Below the pieces are notes generated by a model, which saw only the letters and a program-made list of their open reading frames with translations, ran no database searches and was not told the DNA's origin. From Duodenibacillus intestinigallinarum (lineage in GTDB: Bacteria > Pseudomonadota > Gammaproteobacteria > Burkholderiales > Burkholderiaceae_F): DNA of 64,000 nucleotides. Below, piece by piece: positions 53,552 through 61,964 of this stretch (within the stretch, counting starts at the first letter, position 1; each line of letters opens with the position of its first letter). Position numbers and translations under genes: made by a program. The stretch is taken from contig DXAH01000050.1 of assembly GCA_019117105.1 (NCBI GenBank), positions 82,419 through 146,418 on the forward strand. Direction: 5' to 3'.

Positions 53552-54658
53552 TTACAGCTTCACAACGCGGGCAACTTCATTTGCAAAAGCTTTCTTGCCC
53601 TGACTCGAGAGAATGCCGTACAGGCGCATAGCTGTGAGATTGGCCATGACGTAGTTTCTAAATGAATTAAGTTGCTGTACGTCGGACAGTCCGTAGTTTT
53701 CTTTGGCAAGTTTCTCGAGAGCGGCGGCAGTCCAACGGCAGGCCGACGTTGAGATAACAAAGTCATGATCAGCCAAGTGCACGACCCATCCTTCGATGCG
53801 GCGCGGTAGAGGCAGGGTATTGCCGGACTTGTCGAGCAGACCAGCTTTGATGGGATCAACGCCGGCGATGATGCTCGCTGCCTTGATCCAGCCAACCACA
53901 AGTTTTTCGCCTGCAGGTGTTGCAGGATGTTCGTGCGCACACGCTTGGGCGACAACGACTTGGGCCGGAACTTTGCGCGCAATGGATTCAGCGATCGACA
54001 GCACGTGATGTTCTCCGGTAGCAGCAAGTAGTTGTTCTTTGCGGCAGGAGTGGTCATCTTGCCAGGCAAAGACCCAGGGTTTGTGCAAATCATGGAGAAT
54101 TTCGCCGCCGACAGCAGCATCGTAGTCAAGCGTCAAACCGTTGACATCCATGTAATTCTTAACAAGAGCCTGGGCCGAGACGACATTTAGAGCAGTATGC
54201 GTGACGAGGCCGCCCGGATAGGCATGATGAGAGGCATATCCCGAGCCAGGGGCGGACCAGAAGGGCTGAGGACTCTGTTCGGGATTCTTGACAGGCGGAA
54301 AAACTTCTTTTCGCGCCGTATCAATGAGATTTTCTTTCTGCAGACGAGAAAGAATGTCCTTTTCATTGTTCTTCGCAATGGTGGGAGCCGGATTTTCCAG
54401 AATTGCCAGGACCGTACTGCGCAGAGTGTTGTCGCGGATTTGTTTGGCAGCTTCGACTATGACGCGGTGGGCAGACTGAACAACAACGCTCTCCTTGGCG
54501 ATTTGAACATCGCTCATGTGAAGAATATCGGCTACGGTGCGCTGCGTTTTGGGAGCAGCCGCAAGCGCTTCAATGTTGAACGTGCTTGCACACAGTCCGC
54601 CTCCGATGGCAAGAAGGGCAGAGCTGGATAGAAAATCGCGGCGTGAAATTTCAGACAT
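53552..54658 (-). CDS. Tat-exported HD-domain-like protein
   Basis: A 368-residue protein with a twin-arginine signal (SRRDFLSSSALLAIGGG, residues 5-21). The middle resembles a metal-binding HD fold: His in YPGGLVTHTALNVV (about 147-160), the HD pair in GGEILHDLHKPW (His189-Asp190), then GEHH and CAHEHPAT histidines. HD proteins are usually cytosolic phosphohydrolases, so export through Tat, which carries folded cofactor-loaded proteins, is notable. It is the last gene of a minus-strand run that starts with phoA; a 169-bp gap separates it from the FtsX-like gene. Activity unknown. Confidence 0.68.
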   Translation of the reverse strand: MSEISRRDFLSSSALLAIGGGLCASTFNIEALAAAPKTQRTVADILHMSDVQIAKESVVVQSAHRVIVEAAKQIRDNTLRSTVLAILENPAPTIAKNNEKDILSRLQKENLIDTARKEVFPPVKNPEQSPQPFWSAPGSGYASHHAYPGGLVTHTALNVVSAQALVKNYMDVNGLTLDYDAAVGGEILHDLHKPWVFAWQDDHSCRKEQLLAATGEHHVLSIAESIARKVPAQVVVAQACAHEHPATPAGEKLVVGWIKAASIIAGVDPIKAGLLDKSGNTLPLPRRIEGWVVHLADHDFVISTSACRWTAAALEKLAKENYGLSDVQQLNSFRNYVMANLTAMRLYGILSSQGKKAFANEVARVVKL

Positions 54659-54827
54659 GGGGGCCTCTTATCTTTACGTTGTTTGGCGAATCCAATCTTT
54701 GATTCGCGACGCTATTCTGGCGATTGAATGTTTCTGCCAATCCTGGTTTTTGTGACAGCACAATGAAATGTGCCGGTCTGAATGCGTAGTTCAGCCGGCA
54801 CTTTTTGACTTTGAAAATTTTCGTATT

Positions 54828-56069
54828 TCAGGCAAGCCTGCTGTTGCCGACAGCGCAGGCCGGTATCACTGCAAAGACAGCGCCTGCGGCAATCACGACG
54901 GCAAGCATTGCAATTTCATCGAGTTCGAGAGACGGCATCATTGAGATACCAGTTTGAGAAGCAATGACCATGCCGGCTGCAACCGATAAAGCAGTGCCCA
55001 AAATCAGTGCACCAAGGCTGGCAAGTACGATGGCCGCTTCGATGGATGCCCAAACGGAAGCGAGGATAAATCGTCTGGGTGCGCCCATTGTGCGCAAAAG
55101 TCTCAGGTCTTTTTCTCTGAGCTTGGCAAGGACAAAGCCCGTAAGCAATGCCGCGGCAAGTGAAGTTGCCACAGAGCTTGCGGCAAAGGCCTTGAGTGCT
55201 GAAGCCGCCGCAGCAAAAACAGCGAAAAGTTCAATTAAAGCTTCGCCGGTAAAGACGGCCATCAGATTGACGACACTACTGTCAGGCGCAATTGCCGATG
55301 ATTTCAGCAGATGCTGTCTGATGCGATAAGCGCCTGCCATGTTGGTTGGCTTAACGACAAGCGCAGATGCCCCGGGCAGTTTCGACATATCCTTGTTGAG
55401 CCAGGCTTCAATTTCTTTGTGTATGTGATCGCCGTGAACATCATGAGTCGAAGTCGGATTTTGACCGTGCATAGACCATAGAGTTTCGATTGGAACCAGC
55501 ACTGCCCGATCCCAGGGGGTTCCGGTTTCCGGGAGAATGCCCACGATTCTGAAGCTTTCTTTGTGTTCGTGTCCCAAGGCAGCGCTCATGCCATGGCCGG
55601 GATGAAATTCATCATTGATGGAAAAGCCGGCATTGCTGCCTGCGACGGCTTCATAAGGCTTTTCAAAATTGCGGCCTGCAAGAAGAGTTCTTTTTCCGGC
55701 CTGATCAACGAATACTCGAGTGGTACCCACTAGAAAAGCTTTGCCGGCTCTGTCGCCGAAGGCAAGCGGCGCGGCCCAACTGATGTCGGAACTCTTGGGA
55801 GAAAGATTGTTGAGCACCGGCATTGGAACCAAACTCAGCATTTCGTCGCGCAAATAGACAGTTCCCAAAAGCAGCGCTGAACGGCTTCCCTTCGTGCCGA
55901 CCAGAATGTCAAACTGATCGGCAGCTCGAATCGTCGAACTCTTGACCATGCGTTCGGTTTGAATGACGGAAACTGCCACGGCAAGAGCCAGGGCAAGCAG
56001 CACGGTCAAACCAAAGAAGACTCCTTTGCTTTGGCGCAGCTCGCCTTTCAAAAATAAAAAAACATTCAT
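54828..56069 (-). CDS. FtsX-like ABC transporter permease
   Basis: A 413-residue membrane protein of the MacB/LolC type: one N-terminal membrane helix (FGLTVLLALALAVAVSV), a large periplasmic domain (about 35-270), then three C-terminal helices. The region before the last helices (KLREKDLRLLRTMGAPR) is the usual coupling segment. Such proteins use ATP from a LolD-like partner to move lipoproteins, peptides or antibiotics outward, or to act as mechanotransmitters. Its start overlaps the ATPase stop by 4 bp. Confidence 0.82.
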   Translation of the reverse strand: MNVFLFLKGELRQSKGVFFGLTVLLALALAVAVSVIQTERMVKSSTIRAADQFDILVGTKGSRSALLLGTVYLRDEMLSLVPMPVLNNLSPKSSDISWAAPLAFGDRAGKAFLVGTTRVFVDQAGKRTLLAGRNFEKPYEAVAGSNAGFSINDEFHPGHGMSAALGHEHKESFRIVGILPETGTPWDRAVLVPIETLWSMHGQNPTSTHDVHGDHIHKEIEAWLNKDMSKLPGASALVVKPTNMAGAYRIRQHLLKSSAIAPDSSVVNLMAVFTGEALIELFAVFAAAASALKAFAASSVATSLAAALLTGFVLAKLREKDLRLLRTMGAPRRFILASVWASIEAAIVLASLGALILGTALSVAAGMVIASQTGISMMPSLELDEIAMLAVVIAAGAVFAVIPACAVGNSRLA

Positions 56070-56773
56070 GGCAGATTTCTCGAAGAAGGCTCGCTCTCAA
56101 TCCACTTCCAGCGTCCCTGGTACATGTGTGCGCGAAGAGGAAAGGTTTGGGCAAGATCGCTGTCGTGCGTGATGACAAAAAGGGTGGCGCGGAGTTCCTT
56201 GCTGCTTTCCACAAGCGCCTGCATGACGAGACGGGCATTGGCTTCATCGAGACTTGCCGTAGGCTCGTCGGCGAAAATGACCTTGGGTTTTCCCATCAGC
56301 ATTCGGGCCAAAGCCGTGCGCTGCATCTCGCCTCGGGAAAGGTGTCCGGCAGGTGTGTTGGCACGAATGCCGAAACGATCCAGAAGATCTCGTGCACGTT
56401 GCCGTGCAGAAGGGGTGATTTTTCCAGTAAAAGTTTCAGGTAACAGTACGTTTTCGATAGCCGTAAGCCCCTCAAGCAGACCAAAATCCTGAAAGAGAAA
56501 GCCGCAGTGTTGCCCTCGCCACAAGTCGCGGCGACTTTCGCTGAGATCTGAAACGATGGTTTCTCCCCAGCGCACCGTTCCCGTGTCTGCACGAATGATG
56601 CCGCTCAACACCTTGAGCAAGGTGGTTTTGCCGGCTCCGGACGATCCCTGGAGCGCGACCCGGCTGCCTTGAGCTATCTTGAGCTGTTCAATTGAAAGAA
56701 TGGTACGGATGCTCAGACCGTCAGCCGCCTTGTAAACGATGCCGCATGCTTCAAGGTCAAAATGCTCTTGCAC
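56066..56773 (-). CDS. LolD/MacB-type ABC ATP-binding protein
   Basis: ATPase of 235 residues for the FtsX-like permease. Walker A GSSGAGKTTLLK, signature LSRGEMQRTALAR (the usual LSGGQ reads LSRGE), Walker B VIFADEPTASLDE and the switch VITHDSD are present. The gene order secreted CxxC protein - ATPase - permease, all within a few base pairs, makes a three-part envelope system likely. Confidence 0.86.
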   Translation of the reverse strand: MQEHFDLEACGIVYKAADGLSIRTILSIEQLKIAQGSRVALQGSSGAGKTTLLKVLSGIIRADTGTVRWGETIVSDLSESRRDLWRGQHCGFLFQDFGLLEGLTAIENVLLPETFTGKITPSARQRARDLLDRFGIRANTPAGHLSRGEMQRTALARMLMGKPKVIFADEPTASLDEANARLVMQALVESSKELRATLFVITHDSDLAQTFPLRAHMYQGRWKWIESEPSSRNLP

Positions 56774-56784
56774 AACGATGGCCC

Positions 56785-57234
56785 CTAGATGTCGATGATG
56801 GAGAAGCTTGCGTCCACGAGTCGAACCAGACTCACAAAGCCGGTTTCCTCATCGGTTGCTGAACCCAATTCAAGTGTGCCCGTCACTTCAATGGCTTTAT
56901 TGGCCTGAACGAAGTCTCCGGGGTTTTTAAGGTAGACCACGATGATTGAGTCGGGCCAGTCTTCGTCGCTGTTGCAGAAAGGACAGAGGTTGACGGGTGA
57001 GCGGGTCAGCACGAGGAATTTGGCATCAGCCTTAAGCGGTGGAGCCATAAATCCGCGAACCGAAGTGAGTTTGCCGTTGAGTGATTTGAGTTTGTCCGAG
57101 AACGTAATGCCAAGCACGGAAGCAGGGCCGTACATTTCGTCAAAACCGAGCAAAACCGGGGCTGCAGCCTTTGCAGGCATCACAAAGCCTGCGAAAACGG
57201 CCGCAGCTGTGCCAAGCAATGTTCTGCGCTGCAT
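56785..57234 (-). CDS. Secreted CxxC protein, OB-like
   Basis: A 149-residue protein with a signal peptide that begins MQRRTLLGTAAAVFAGFV (possibly Tat-like RR but short). The rest is beta-rich (SLNGKLTSVRGFMAPPLK, KAIEVTGTLELGS), suggesting an OB-type fold, with one Cys pair in VNLCPFCNSDEDWPDS (Cys84, Cys87) that could bind a metal or be redox active. I do not recognise a family for certain; a DUF3299-like relation is conceivable. It lies 11 bp upstream of the LolD-like gene and 112 bp behind phoA. Confidence 0.6.
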   Translation of the reverse strand: MQRRTLLGTAAAVFAGFVMPAKAAAPVLLGFDEMYGPASVLGITFSDKLKSLNGKLTSVRGFMAPPLKADAKFLVLTRSPVNLCPFCNSDEDWPDSIIVVYLKNPGDFVQANKAIEVTGTLELGSATDEETGFVSLVRLVDASFSIIDI

Positions 57235-57346
57235 TGTCTGAAAAATGAAAAAAACGAAAAAAGCATGCTGGGACTTCGCAACAGGGCTTCTCTACAAGAA
57301 ATAGAAACCGAGCGGCAAAGTCCTTCTGCATGCTGCTGCGAGGCAA

Positions 57347-59086
57347 TTACTTGCCCAGAGCTAGAGCTTCTGCCATTACGCGGAAAATTTCCGTCGAGTT
57401 CATGAAACCCTTGATCTGATCGGAGTTGGGACCACGTGCTGTGACGACAAGGTCGTCAACTGTGTGTACGCCCTGAGGCTCGTTGCGAGGCAGGTTGCCT
57501 TCAACGAAATGAGCCCCCGGGATGTCCTTGTATTCGGCGTTTGCCACGTACTCGCCTTTTTCATTCTTAACGGCGGGCGTAAAGGTCTTGTCCTGGAAAG
57601 GACGATAGGTTTCGTAGTAATCGGGATGGGCACCGAAGAATACGGCCAGACGCTTGTCGGGATAGAAATTGTCCGGGAAGCCGTCCTTATCCTTGTCCTC
57701 GTAGTGCGGGTAGCCTGCCTTGGCATAAACGCCAACCTTTTCGCGCAGATCTCGACCTTCTTTTTTATCGTCGATCGTACCTGCAACCGCAATCGAGTGC
57801 GTGTGATCGCCGGTAACGATCAACAATGTGTCGGGGTGCTCGTCGCAGTATTTCTGAGCGGCTTCAACGACTTTGTCGAAAGCGATTGTTTCAGCTACAG
57901 AACGAGTCCAGTCAAGCGGATGCGAGAACTTGTCGACAAGACCGGCCTCGAGCATCAGGAAGAAGCCTTCCTTGTTTTTTTCGAGTACTTTGATTGCTGC
58001 ATGAAAACTGTCGGTCAGATCGGGCTGATTGGGAAATTTCTTGACCGTGTTCCCCTTGAACTGGTGACGATCAAGCCAACCGTCCATGTTGCCTGTGTGG
58101 AAAAGACCGAGCAGGCGATCGGATTTCTCGGCAGCCTTAAGCATGGCATCACGGTCGGTTACGAGCTCATAGCCGGCCTTCTGAAAGAGATCAATGTAGT
58201 TGATATTGTCTTTGCGCTTGGAGCCGGCAGTGGACTTTGGAAGGAAATAGGCAGAGCCGCCTCCGAGCATGACTTCGGGCTTGACGTCGTAGAACATGCC
58301 CACGATATCGGCTTTGTCCGCTCTGCGGCGGGTGTGTGAAACGACTGAAGCGGGAGTAGCGTCTTCGAGTTCAGCGTCGCTGACGATGCCGACAGCCATG
58401 CTGGTCTTGCGGCGAATAAGCTCAGCGATGGTTTCCTGTCGGGGATCGTCCTGTGTGGCTTTGGTGCGATCAACATAGACTCCGAGAGCGTTGACCGAAG
58501 ACTTGTGGCCGGTCATATAGGCCGAGGCTGTATTGGCACTGTCGGCAGCGATTGTATCGACCGAACTTGTGCCGAGAAGAGCCATGTTGGGCATGTCGTC
58601 CATGGCGAGCGGCGCGTTGTACATGCCATTGACCACACCTTTGCTCATGATTCGTGCGGCCGTGCGATGACCAACGCTCAGACCATCGGCCAACAGCAGA
58701 ATCACGTTCTTTGCCTGACGTATTTTAGGGGTGTCGTAGGTGTTCCAAACGACAGTCTTGTTGCCGCCCTTACCCGAGACGGTTACCTTGTAGGTGCCTG
58801 GTTTCTTGATTTCGACATCGCGCATCAAAACGGCGGAGGCCTTGGCATCAATTTCTTCACCGACAAAGATTTCGTCTCCCGTTAAAACCTTGCGGTAGTC
58901 GGCACCGTTGATTTCAATCTTAATGTCGTTGCGGTCAACAACAGTGTCGAGCTCGACTTTGAAGTCGAAGCGAGCGTTGGTCATGAAGCGAGCTTTATCG
59001 ACTGGGTAAATTTCGGCAGATTGGACGAAACTGCTTGCGAATACCATTGCGGCAGCAATCGCTGTGAGGGCAAATTTGGAATGCAT
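57347..59086 (-). CDS. phoA: Periplasmic alkaline phosphatase
   Basis: Exported phosphomonoesterase of 579 residues. Signal peptide to about residue 23; an extra beta-rich domain at about 25-120 precedes the catalytic core. The first metal Asp is in LLADGLSVG (Asp134), the nucleophile Ser183 in ADSANTASAYMTGH, later metal ligands in VTGDHTHS and GVHTVDDL. It belongs to the alkaline phosphatase superfamily main branch. A Pho box 112 bp upstream supports phosphate control. Four co-oriented genes follow. Confidence 0.9.
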   Translation of the reverse strand: MHSKFALTAIAAAMVFASSFVQSAEIYPVDKARFMTNARFDFKVELDTVVDRNDIKIEINGADYRKVLTGDEIFVGEEIDAKASAVLMRDVEIKKPGTYKVTVSGKGGNKTVVWNTYDTPKIRQAKNVILLLADGLSVGHRTAARIMSKGVVNGMYNAPLAMDDMPNMALLGTSSVDTIAADSANTASAYMTGHKSSVNALGVYVDRTKATQDDPRQETIAELIRRKTSMAVGIVSDAELEDATPASVVSHTRRRADKADIVGMFYDVKPEVMLGGGSAYFLPKSTAGSKRKDNINYIDLFQKAGYELVTDRDAMLKAAEKSDRLLGLFHTGNMDGWLDRHQFKGNTVKKFPNQPDLTDSFHAAIKVLEKNKEGFFLMLEAGLVDKFSHPLDWTRSVAETIAFDKVVEAAQKYCDEHPDTLLIVTGDHTHSIAVAGTIDDKKEGRDLREKVGVYAKAGYPHYEDKDKDGFPDNFYPDKRLAVFFGAHPDYYETYRPFQDKTFTPAVKNEKGEYVANAEYKDIPGAHFVEGNLPRNEPQGVHTVDDLVVTARGPNSDQIKGFMNSTEIFRVMAEALALGK

Positions 59087-59200
59087 GTCAATACTTTTCC
59101 GTTAACGAGATGAAATGAGGAGCGCTTGTAGGAAAACTCCCTGCCGGGCGCATTCGGAGGGCAGTTTATGAAGCGTGTATTGCATGCTTATGATGCTTTT

Positions 59201-59218
59201 TTGACCAATTGGTGACCG
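59201..59218 (-). promoter_or_regulatory. Candidate Pho box for phoA
   Basis: On the minus strand CGGTCAC-CAAT-TGGTCAA: two 7-bp repeats with a 4-bp spacer. Aligned with the pstS box over 21 bp, 16 positions are identical by eye. It ends 114 bp before the phoA start. Confidence 0.65.
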
Positions 59219-59271
59219 TTGTTTCCTATCTATGCCGTTCAATGAAAAAACTGATCACCTTTTCCAGACAA

Positions 59272-59285
59272 GATCACATGTGATC
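59272..59285. promoter_or_regulatory. Perfect 14-bp palindrome upstream of phoA
   Basis: GATCACATGTGATC, with an extra GATCAC half-site 19 bp away at 59253-59258. Immediately followed by the hairpin ATCGCT-TAAC-AGCGAT (59286-59301), which may be the 3' end of the response-regulator transcript. Confidence 0.45.
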
Positions 59286-59306
59286 ATCGCTTAACAGCGA
59301 TTTTTG

Positions 59307-59888
59307 TCAGACTTTTACTCCTTTGAGAGCCTCGACCAATTCTGTTACGGTGTGCACGCCGAGTTTTCGCATGGCGCTTGCCTTGTGAAATTCGGCGGTG
59401 CGTTGCGCGATTCCGAGGCGCTCGGCAGCGGCTCGCGTGGCAACGCCTTGAGAGGCCAGTTTGACCAACTGTTTTTCTCGAGATGAAAGTGCGTCGAAAG
59501 CGGTTTGCCGCTGGTTGGCTTTAGTTTCGGACAGAGCTGTTGCGCGATCCAAAGCTTCCTTGAGTTTTTCTCGACGTACGGGTTTTTGCAAAAAGCAAAC
59601 AGCCCCTTTCATCATCGTTTCTACCGCCATCTCAAGGTCACCGTGACCAGAAAGAAAGATAACGGGCCAATCGATGCCGGTGTCAATCAGACGCTGCTGC
59701 AGTTCAAGCCCTGTCATTTGGCCCATGCGCACATCCAGAAGCACGATGCCGGGCTCGTTGTGAGGAACGTAAGTCAGGAAATGTTCGGCGCTCGGATATG
59801 GAACGGGGTCGCAATGCAATCCCTTTAACACAAAGGAGAGCGCTTTTCGCAGACTCTCGTCGTCATCGACAACATAAACGCGTCGCAT
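59307..59888 (-). CDS. FixJ/TtrR-like response regulator
   Basis: A 193-residue regulator from the ATG at 59888 (MRRVYVVDDDES). Receiver acidic pair Asp8-Asp9, phospho-acceptor Asp52 in VLLDVRMG, Ser in FLSGHG and Lys in LQKPV are all in place. The C-terminal NarL/FixJ HTH is FDALSSREKQLVKLASQGV and on. It follows the sensor kinase gene by 5 bp and is its obvious partner. Likely targets are the divergent dba/dsbI pair or phoA, which flank it. Confidence 0.9.
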   Translation of the reverse strand: MRRVYVVDDDESLRKALSFVLKGLHCDPVPYPSAEHFLTYVPHNEPGIVLLDVRMGQMTGLELQQRLIDTGIDWPVIFLSGHGDLEMAVETMMKGAVCFLQKPVRREKLKEALDRATALSETKANQRQTAFDALSSREKQLVKLASQGVATRAAAERLGIAQRTAEFHKASAMRKLGVHTVTELVEALKGVKV

Positions 59889-59893
59889 AAAAG

Positions 59894-61729
59894 TTAGTCT
59901 CCAAGAGGTTTGACTGTTCCGGCTGAGACGGGAAGTTTCACACAAGTCCGTAAGCCGGTGTTCCGGAAACGACGTTTAAAGACGATATTTCCGCCGACGC
60001 CTTCGACGATATTGCGCGAAATCGAAAGCCCCAAGCCCAGGCCGTCGGGTTTGGCGCTTGTGACCACTTCGTTGAGGCCAGCTAGTTCACGATCGGAAAG
60101 GGGAGGGCCGTTGTCTTCGAGTTCGATACAGATGAAGCCCTCCATCACTTGAGCTTTGACCAGCAGTTGGGGGGATTCATCAGTTTGTTGCGCAGCGGCT
60201 TCCTTGGCGTTTTTGATGAGATTGCCGAACACCAGTTGCAGGTCCAGAGGATTTACGAGAACGGTGGAGTCTTCAAAGGCACTAACATGCGTCGGAACGT
60301 TGCCGATGCCGAAATGCGTCACCATTTCGTCAGCTTTGTCAAAAGCTTCTCGAACGGAAATCGGTTTGAGCTCAGCCTTTTGCTTGGCGTACTGACGCAC
60401 GCGCTCAACGATGTCGCTTGCGCGTGCTGCATCCGTTGTCATGCTGTGCAGGATGTCGAGCATCTCTTTTTTGCCGATGGCGTCGTTGCGCACCATTTCT
60501 TCAAGACCTTCGGCGTAAAGGCTTATGGCGGACAGCGGTTGCCGCAGTTCATGTGCAACGAGACCGGAAATTTGCCCGACGGCCCCCACTTTCTGCAGAC
60601 GTTCCATTTTCTCCCGCTGAGCAAGCTGCAAACCGATTGACGCTTTGAGTTCGGTTTCGCGTTTTTTCACGAGCCACTGGCTGCGTGCACCGTGTGCGAT
60701 CAAAGCCAGTATCAACAAGAGAGCCGTGATGATGGCCGACCGATATTCCTGCCAGATGCGTTTGAGTCCAGTTTGGCGCAAATATTCGTAGGGACCGAGT
60801 TGTAGGTCTTTGAGTACGTTGTTGGCACTTTGAAAGTCGCTGGCCACTGACCACATAAAGCCGTTCTCGCCCTTTGGGAGCATCAGCAGATCCATTGTGA
60901 TGGCTTTGCTCATTGAGGCGCTGATGCGGGGCGTGACTGAGAGTGTCAGCGCCGGATACAGAGGTGTGGAGTGACGGCAGTCGGTGACGGTGTCAGTGAG
61001 ACGCTCCTCAATGACGCGAACTTTCGAGAGAATCGACGGATCTCGTCGGGACATTTCCTCAAGCGCGCAAAGGGGAAGAAAGCCCACATCGGAATTGCCG
61101 CCCACGACATCGTTGAAGACATGTTCGTTGACATCGCTTTGCGTGCGATCAGCGACGAAAGTTTGCTTTGAAAAGAAGTGATCGGGGTCGCCGAGTTTGC
61201 GTTGCACTAGTTCGCGAATGGCGTAAAGATACCCGCTGAAGGTGTCGCGGGACACGGCCGTTAACTTTTTTCCTCGGAGATCTTCAAACGTTTTTGCCAG
61301 CGAATCGCTTCGGACAATGACGGCGGTTCCATCGTTGCGATTGGGATCGGGCTGTACATCGCACACGAAGGTTGTGACGCTTCTCAGTCCCTCCGAAATC
61401 AAGGCTTGATAAAAGGGCGACTCGGAAAAAACGATGTCGACTTCTCCAGCCCGAACAGCTTTGGCCAAGTCGTGTGCCGCGTACTGACGAAAGGTGACCG
61501 GGTGGCCAAGTTTTTCCGGTGTGAGCGTGGACTTGAGCGAATTGAGCATGAGCCGCTCATCAATCATCAGGCCGAACGGGGTGTATCCCACGCGAATGAC
61601 GCTTTCGGGGGAGCGTATAACGGCGGCCGGCGGTTCGCATTTCTCGGAATCTTCCGTAGCCGACGGCAGAGGCGCGGCCCATGCGTGGAAGGCCGGGAGC
61701 AGCAAGAGACACAAAGTCGCGAATTTCAT
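59894..61729 (-). CDS. Sensor histidine kinase with periplasmic PhnD-like ligand domain (TtrS-like)
   Basis: Membrane kinase of 611 residues. Signal peptide at 1-19, then a PhnD-type binding-protein domain (about 45-300; RVGYTPFGLMIDERL, DIVFSESPFYQALI, GNSDVGFLPLC), one membrane segment (SAIITALLLILALIAH) and the kinase core. The phospho-His is in GLVAHELRQPLSAI and the ATP site in NLIKNAKEAA and LGLGLSISRNIVEG. The layout is that of TtrS, the tetrathionate sensor, but no tetrathionate reductase genes are near, so the ligand is open. Confidence 0.88.
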   Translation of the reverse strand: MKFATLCLLLLPAFHAWAAPLPSATEDSEKCEPPAAVIRSPESVIRVGYTPFGLMIDERLMLNSLKSTLTPEKLGHPVTFRQYAAHDLAKAVRAGEVDIVFSESPFYQALISEGLRSVTTFVCDVQPDPNRNDGTAVIVRSDSLAKTFEDLRGKKLTAVSRDTFSGYLYAIRELVQRKLGDPDHFFSKQTFVADRTQSDVNEHVFNDVVGGNSDVGFLPLCALEEMSRRDPSILSKVRVIEERLTDTVTDCRHSTPLYPALTLSVTPRISASMSKAITMDLLMLPKGENGFMWSVASDFQSANNVLKDLQLGPYEYLRQTGLKRIWQEYRSAIITALLLILALIAHGARSQWLVKKRETELKASIGLQLAQREKMERLQKVGAVGQISGLVAHELRQPLSAISLYAEGLEEMVRNDAIGKKEMLDILHSMTTDAARASDIVERVRQYAKQKAELKPISVREAFDKADEMVTHFGIGNVPTHVSAFEDSTVLVNPLDLQLVFGNLIKNAKEAAAQQTDESPQLLVKAQVMEGFICIELEDNGPPLSDRELAGLNEVVTSAKPDGLGLGLSISRNIVEGVGGNIVFKRRFRNTGLRTCVKLPVSAGTVKPLGD

Positions 61730-61836
61730 CAAGTTCGAGTTTATGGGGCGATTGAAGTGCCGAAGATACTTAGTGGCGAATTGAGAACCATTCTTGTGAG
61801 CACGGAATTGTCAGTCATAACTGTACATTTTCTTTA

Positions 61837-61879
61837 TAGGTGAAAACCCTTATCCGATACTTAACGCTGTTTTTACCTA
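61837..61879. promoter_or_regulatory. Interrupted inverted repeat, candidate response-regulator operator
   Basis: TAGGTGAAAAC and GTTTTTACCTA (10 of 11 positions complementary) separated by 21 bp, in the region between the divergent kinase and dba/dsbI genes, 86 bp before the small gene. Confidence 0.5.
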
Positions 61880-61964
61880 CCATCGCCCGAACGCGCCGAT
61901 TTGCTTTGGGGATGGCCTGCCTCGGGCGAATCGGGCTGATCAAGCAAATAAGGAGTCCCTTTCA

